Below, one piece after another: positions 4,772 to 5,095 of a stretch of 5,095 nt of DNA (position 1 is its first letter; each line of letters opens with the position of its first letter). Where the stretch lies: contig CAJMSV010000114.1 of NCBI GenBank assembly GCA_905216175.1, forward strand, positions 1-5,095. Reading direction: 5' to 3'. The stretch comes from an uncultured bacterium (GTDB taxonomy: Bacteria; Actinomycetota; Coriobacteriia; Coriobacteriales; Coriobacteriaceae). Both the position numbers and the translations under genes were made by a program. The notes under the pieces are model-generated. The model ran no database searches and was not told the origin of the DNA. It saw nothing but the letters and a program-made list of their open reading frames with translations.

Positions 4772-5095
4772 ATGAAAAACGTTCTATGCTTTGGCGACAG
4801 CAACACCTATGGTTACGATCCGGCGGGCATGCGCGACGGCACCGCGGTGCGCTATGCGCAGGATGTGCGCTGGTGCGGCGTGGCCCAACGTGACTTAGGC
4901 GAGGGCTGGCATGTAATTGAAGAAGGCCTCAACGGCCGCACGACGGTACGCGACGACATGTGCCATCTGAACACCAATCTTAACGGCATCCGCGCACTGC
5001 CGATGCTGCTCGAGGCCCATAAGGCGCGGGATGCGATCGTTATTATGCTGGTAACCTACGATTTCAAGACGGTCTTTGGTGTGACGGCCTCCGAT
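4772..5095 (+). CDS. SGNH/GDSL-family esterase or acyltransferase, N-terminal part (cut by the window end)
   Basis: The first 108 residues are visible and the frame is open to the right edge. Block I is CFGDSNTYGYDP (6-17), with the nucleophile S10. Block II is IEEGLNGRTT (49-58), with G55. Block III is IMLVTYDFK (91-99). The order, spacing and residues such as VRW (32-34) align with the Mycobacterium smegmatis arylesterase/acyltransferase MsAcT group, cytoplasmic SGNH hydrolases of about 200-220 residues. There is no signal peptide. Block III normally reads GTND; here Gly is Val and the oxyanion-hole Asn is Tyr (V94, Y96), with D97 kept. The block V Asp-x-x-His lies outside the window, so activity cannot be judged. 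The start is supported by GAGGGG (4760-4765) six bases before the ATG. The preceding terminator ends only 19 bases before the ATG, leaving no room for a separate promoter between them. Confidence 0.88.
   Translation, partial: MKNVLCFGDSNTYGYDPAGMRDGTAVRYAQDVRWCGVAQRDLGEGWHVIEEGLNGRTTVRDDMCHLNTNLNGIRALPMLLEAHKARDAIVIMLVTYDFKTVFGVTASD

Overview
The window looks like a chromosomal segment of a moderately GC-rich gut actinobacterium, most likely class Coriobacteriia and perhaps Collinsella. This is inferred from three things: strongly G/C-biased third codon positions, recurrent GAAAGG-type ribosome binding sites, and the style of the proteins (a Pit transporter with an NGWTDAPNA motif, and a degenerate microbial-type PARG). 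No rRNA, tRNA, CRISPR array, insertion sequence or phage gene is visible.

Layout. Positions 1-198 are A/C-rich with no convincing gene, although an open proline-rich frame runs from the left edge to a stop at 138-140. Positions 195-310 hold a large, nearly perfect inverted repeat that ends directly at the stop codon of the first clear gene. On the minus strand, 2052 to 312, lies a two-gene phosphate module: a Pit-family inorganic phosphate transporter followed 67 bases later by its usual partner, a DUF47/PhoU-like protein. Positions 2053-2302 are a divergent control region.

On the plus strand follow four genes: a small uncharacterised protein (2303-2641); a seven-helix Bax-inhibitor-1-like membrane protein (2721-3416) with a strong terminator behind it (3461-3488); a TIGR02452/microbial PARG-like macrodomain protein (3554-4693), also with a strong terminator (4721-4752); and the first 108 codons of an SGNH/GDSL esterase cut by the right edge (4772-5095). 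The terminators and candidate -10 boxes suggest the plus-strand genes are mostly separate transcription units. Only pit and the DUF47 gene clearly act together, in low-affinity phosphate uptake.

The most interesting points are catalytic-site deviations in two neighbouring hydrolases. The PARG-like protein has QEA where the family has QEE. The SGNH esterase has Tyr where the block III oxyanion Asn should be. Also notable are the 116-bp palindromic element flanked by a 6-bp direct repeat, an in-frame duplication inside an acidic insertion of the PARG-like protein, and a perfect anti-Shine-Dalgarno complement upstream of pit that serves no normal gene. I do not see a coherent new multi-gene system here.
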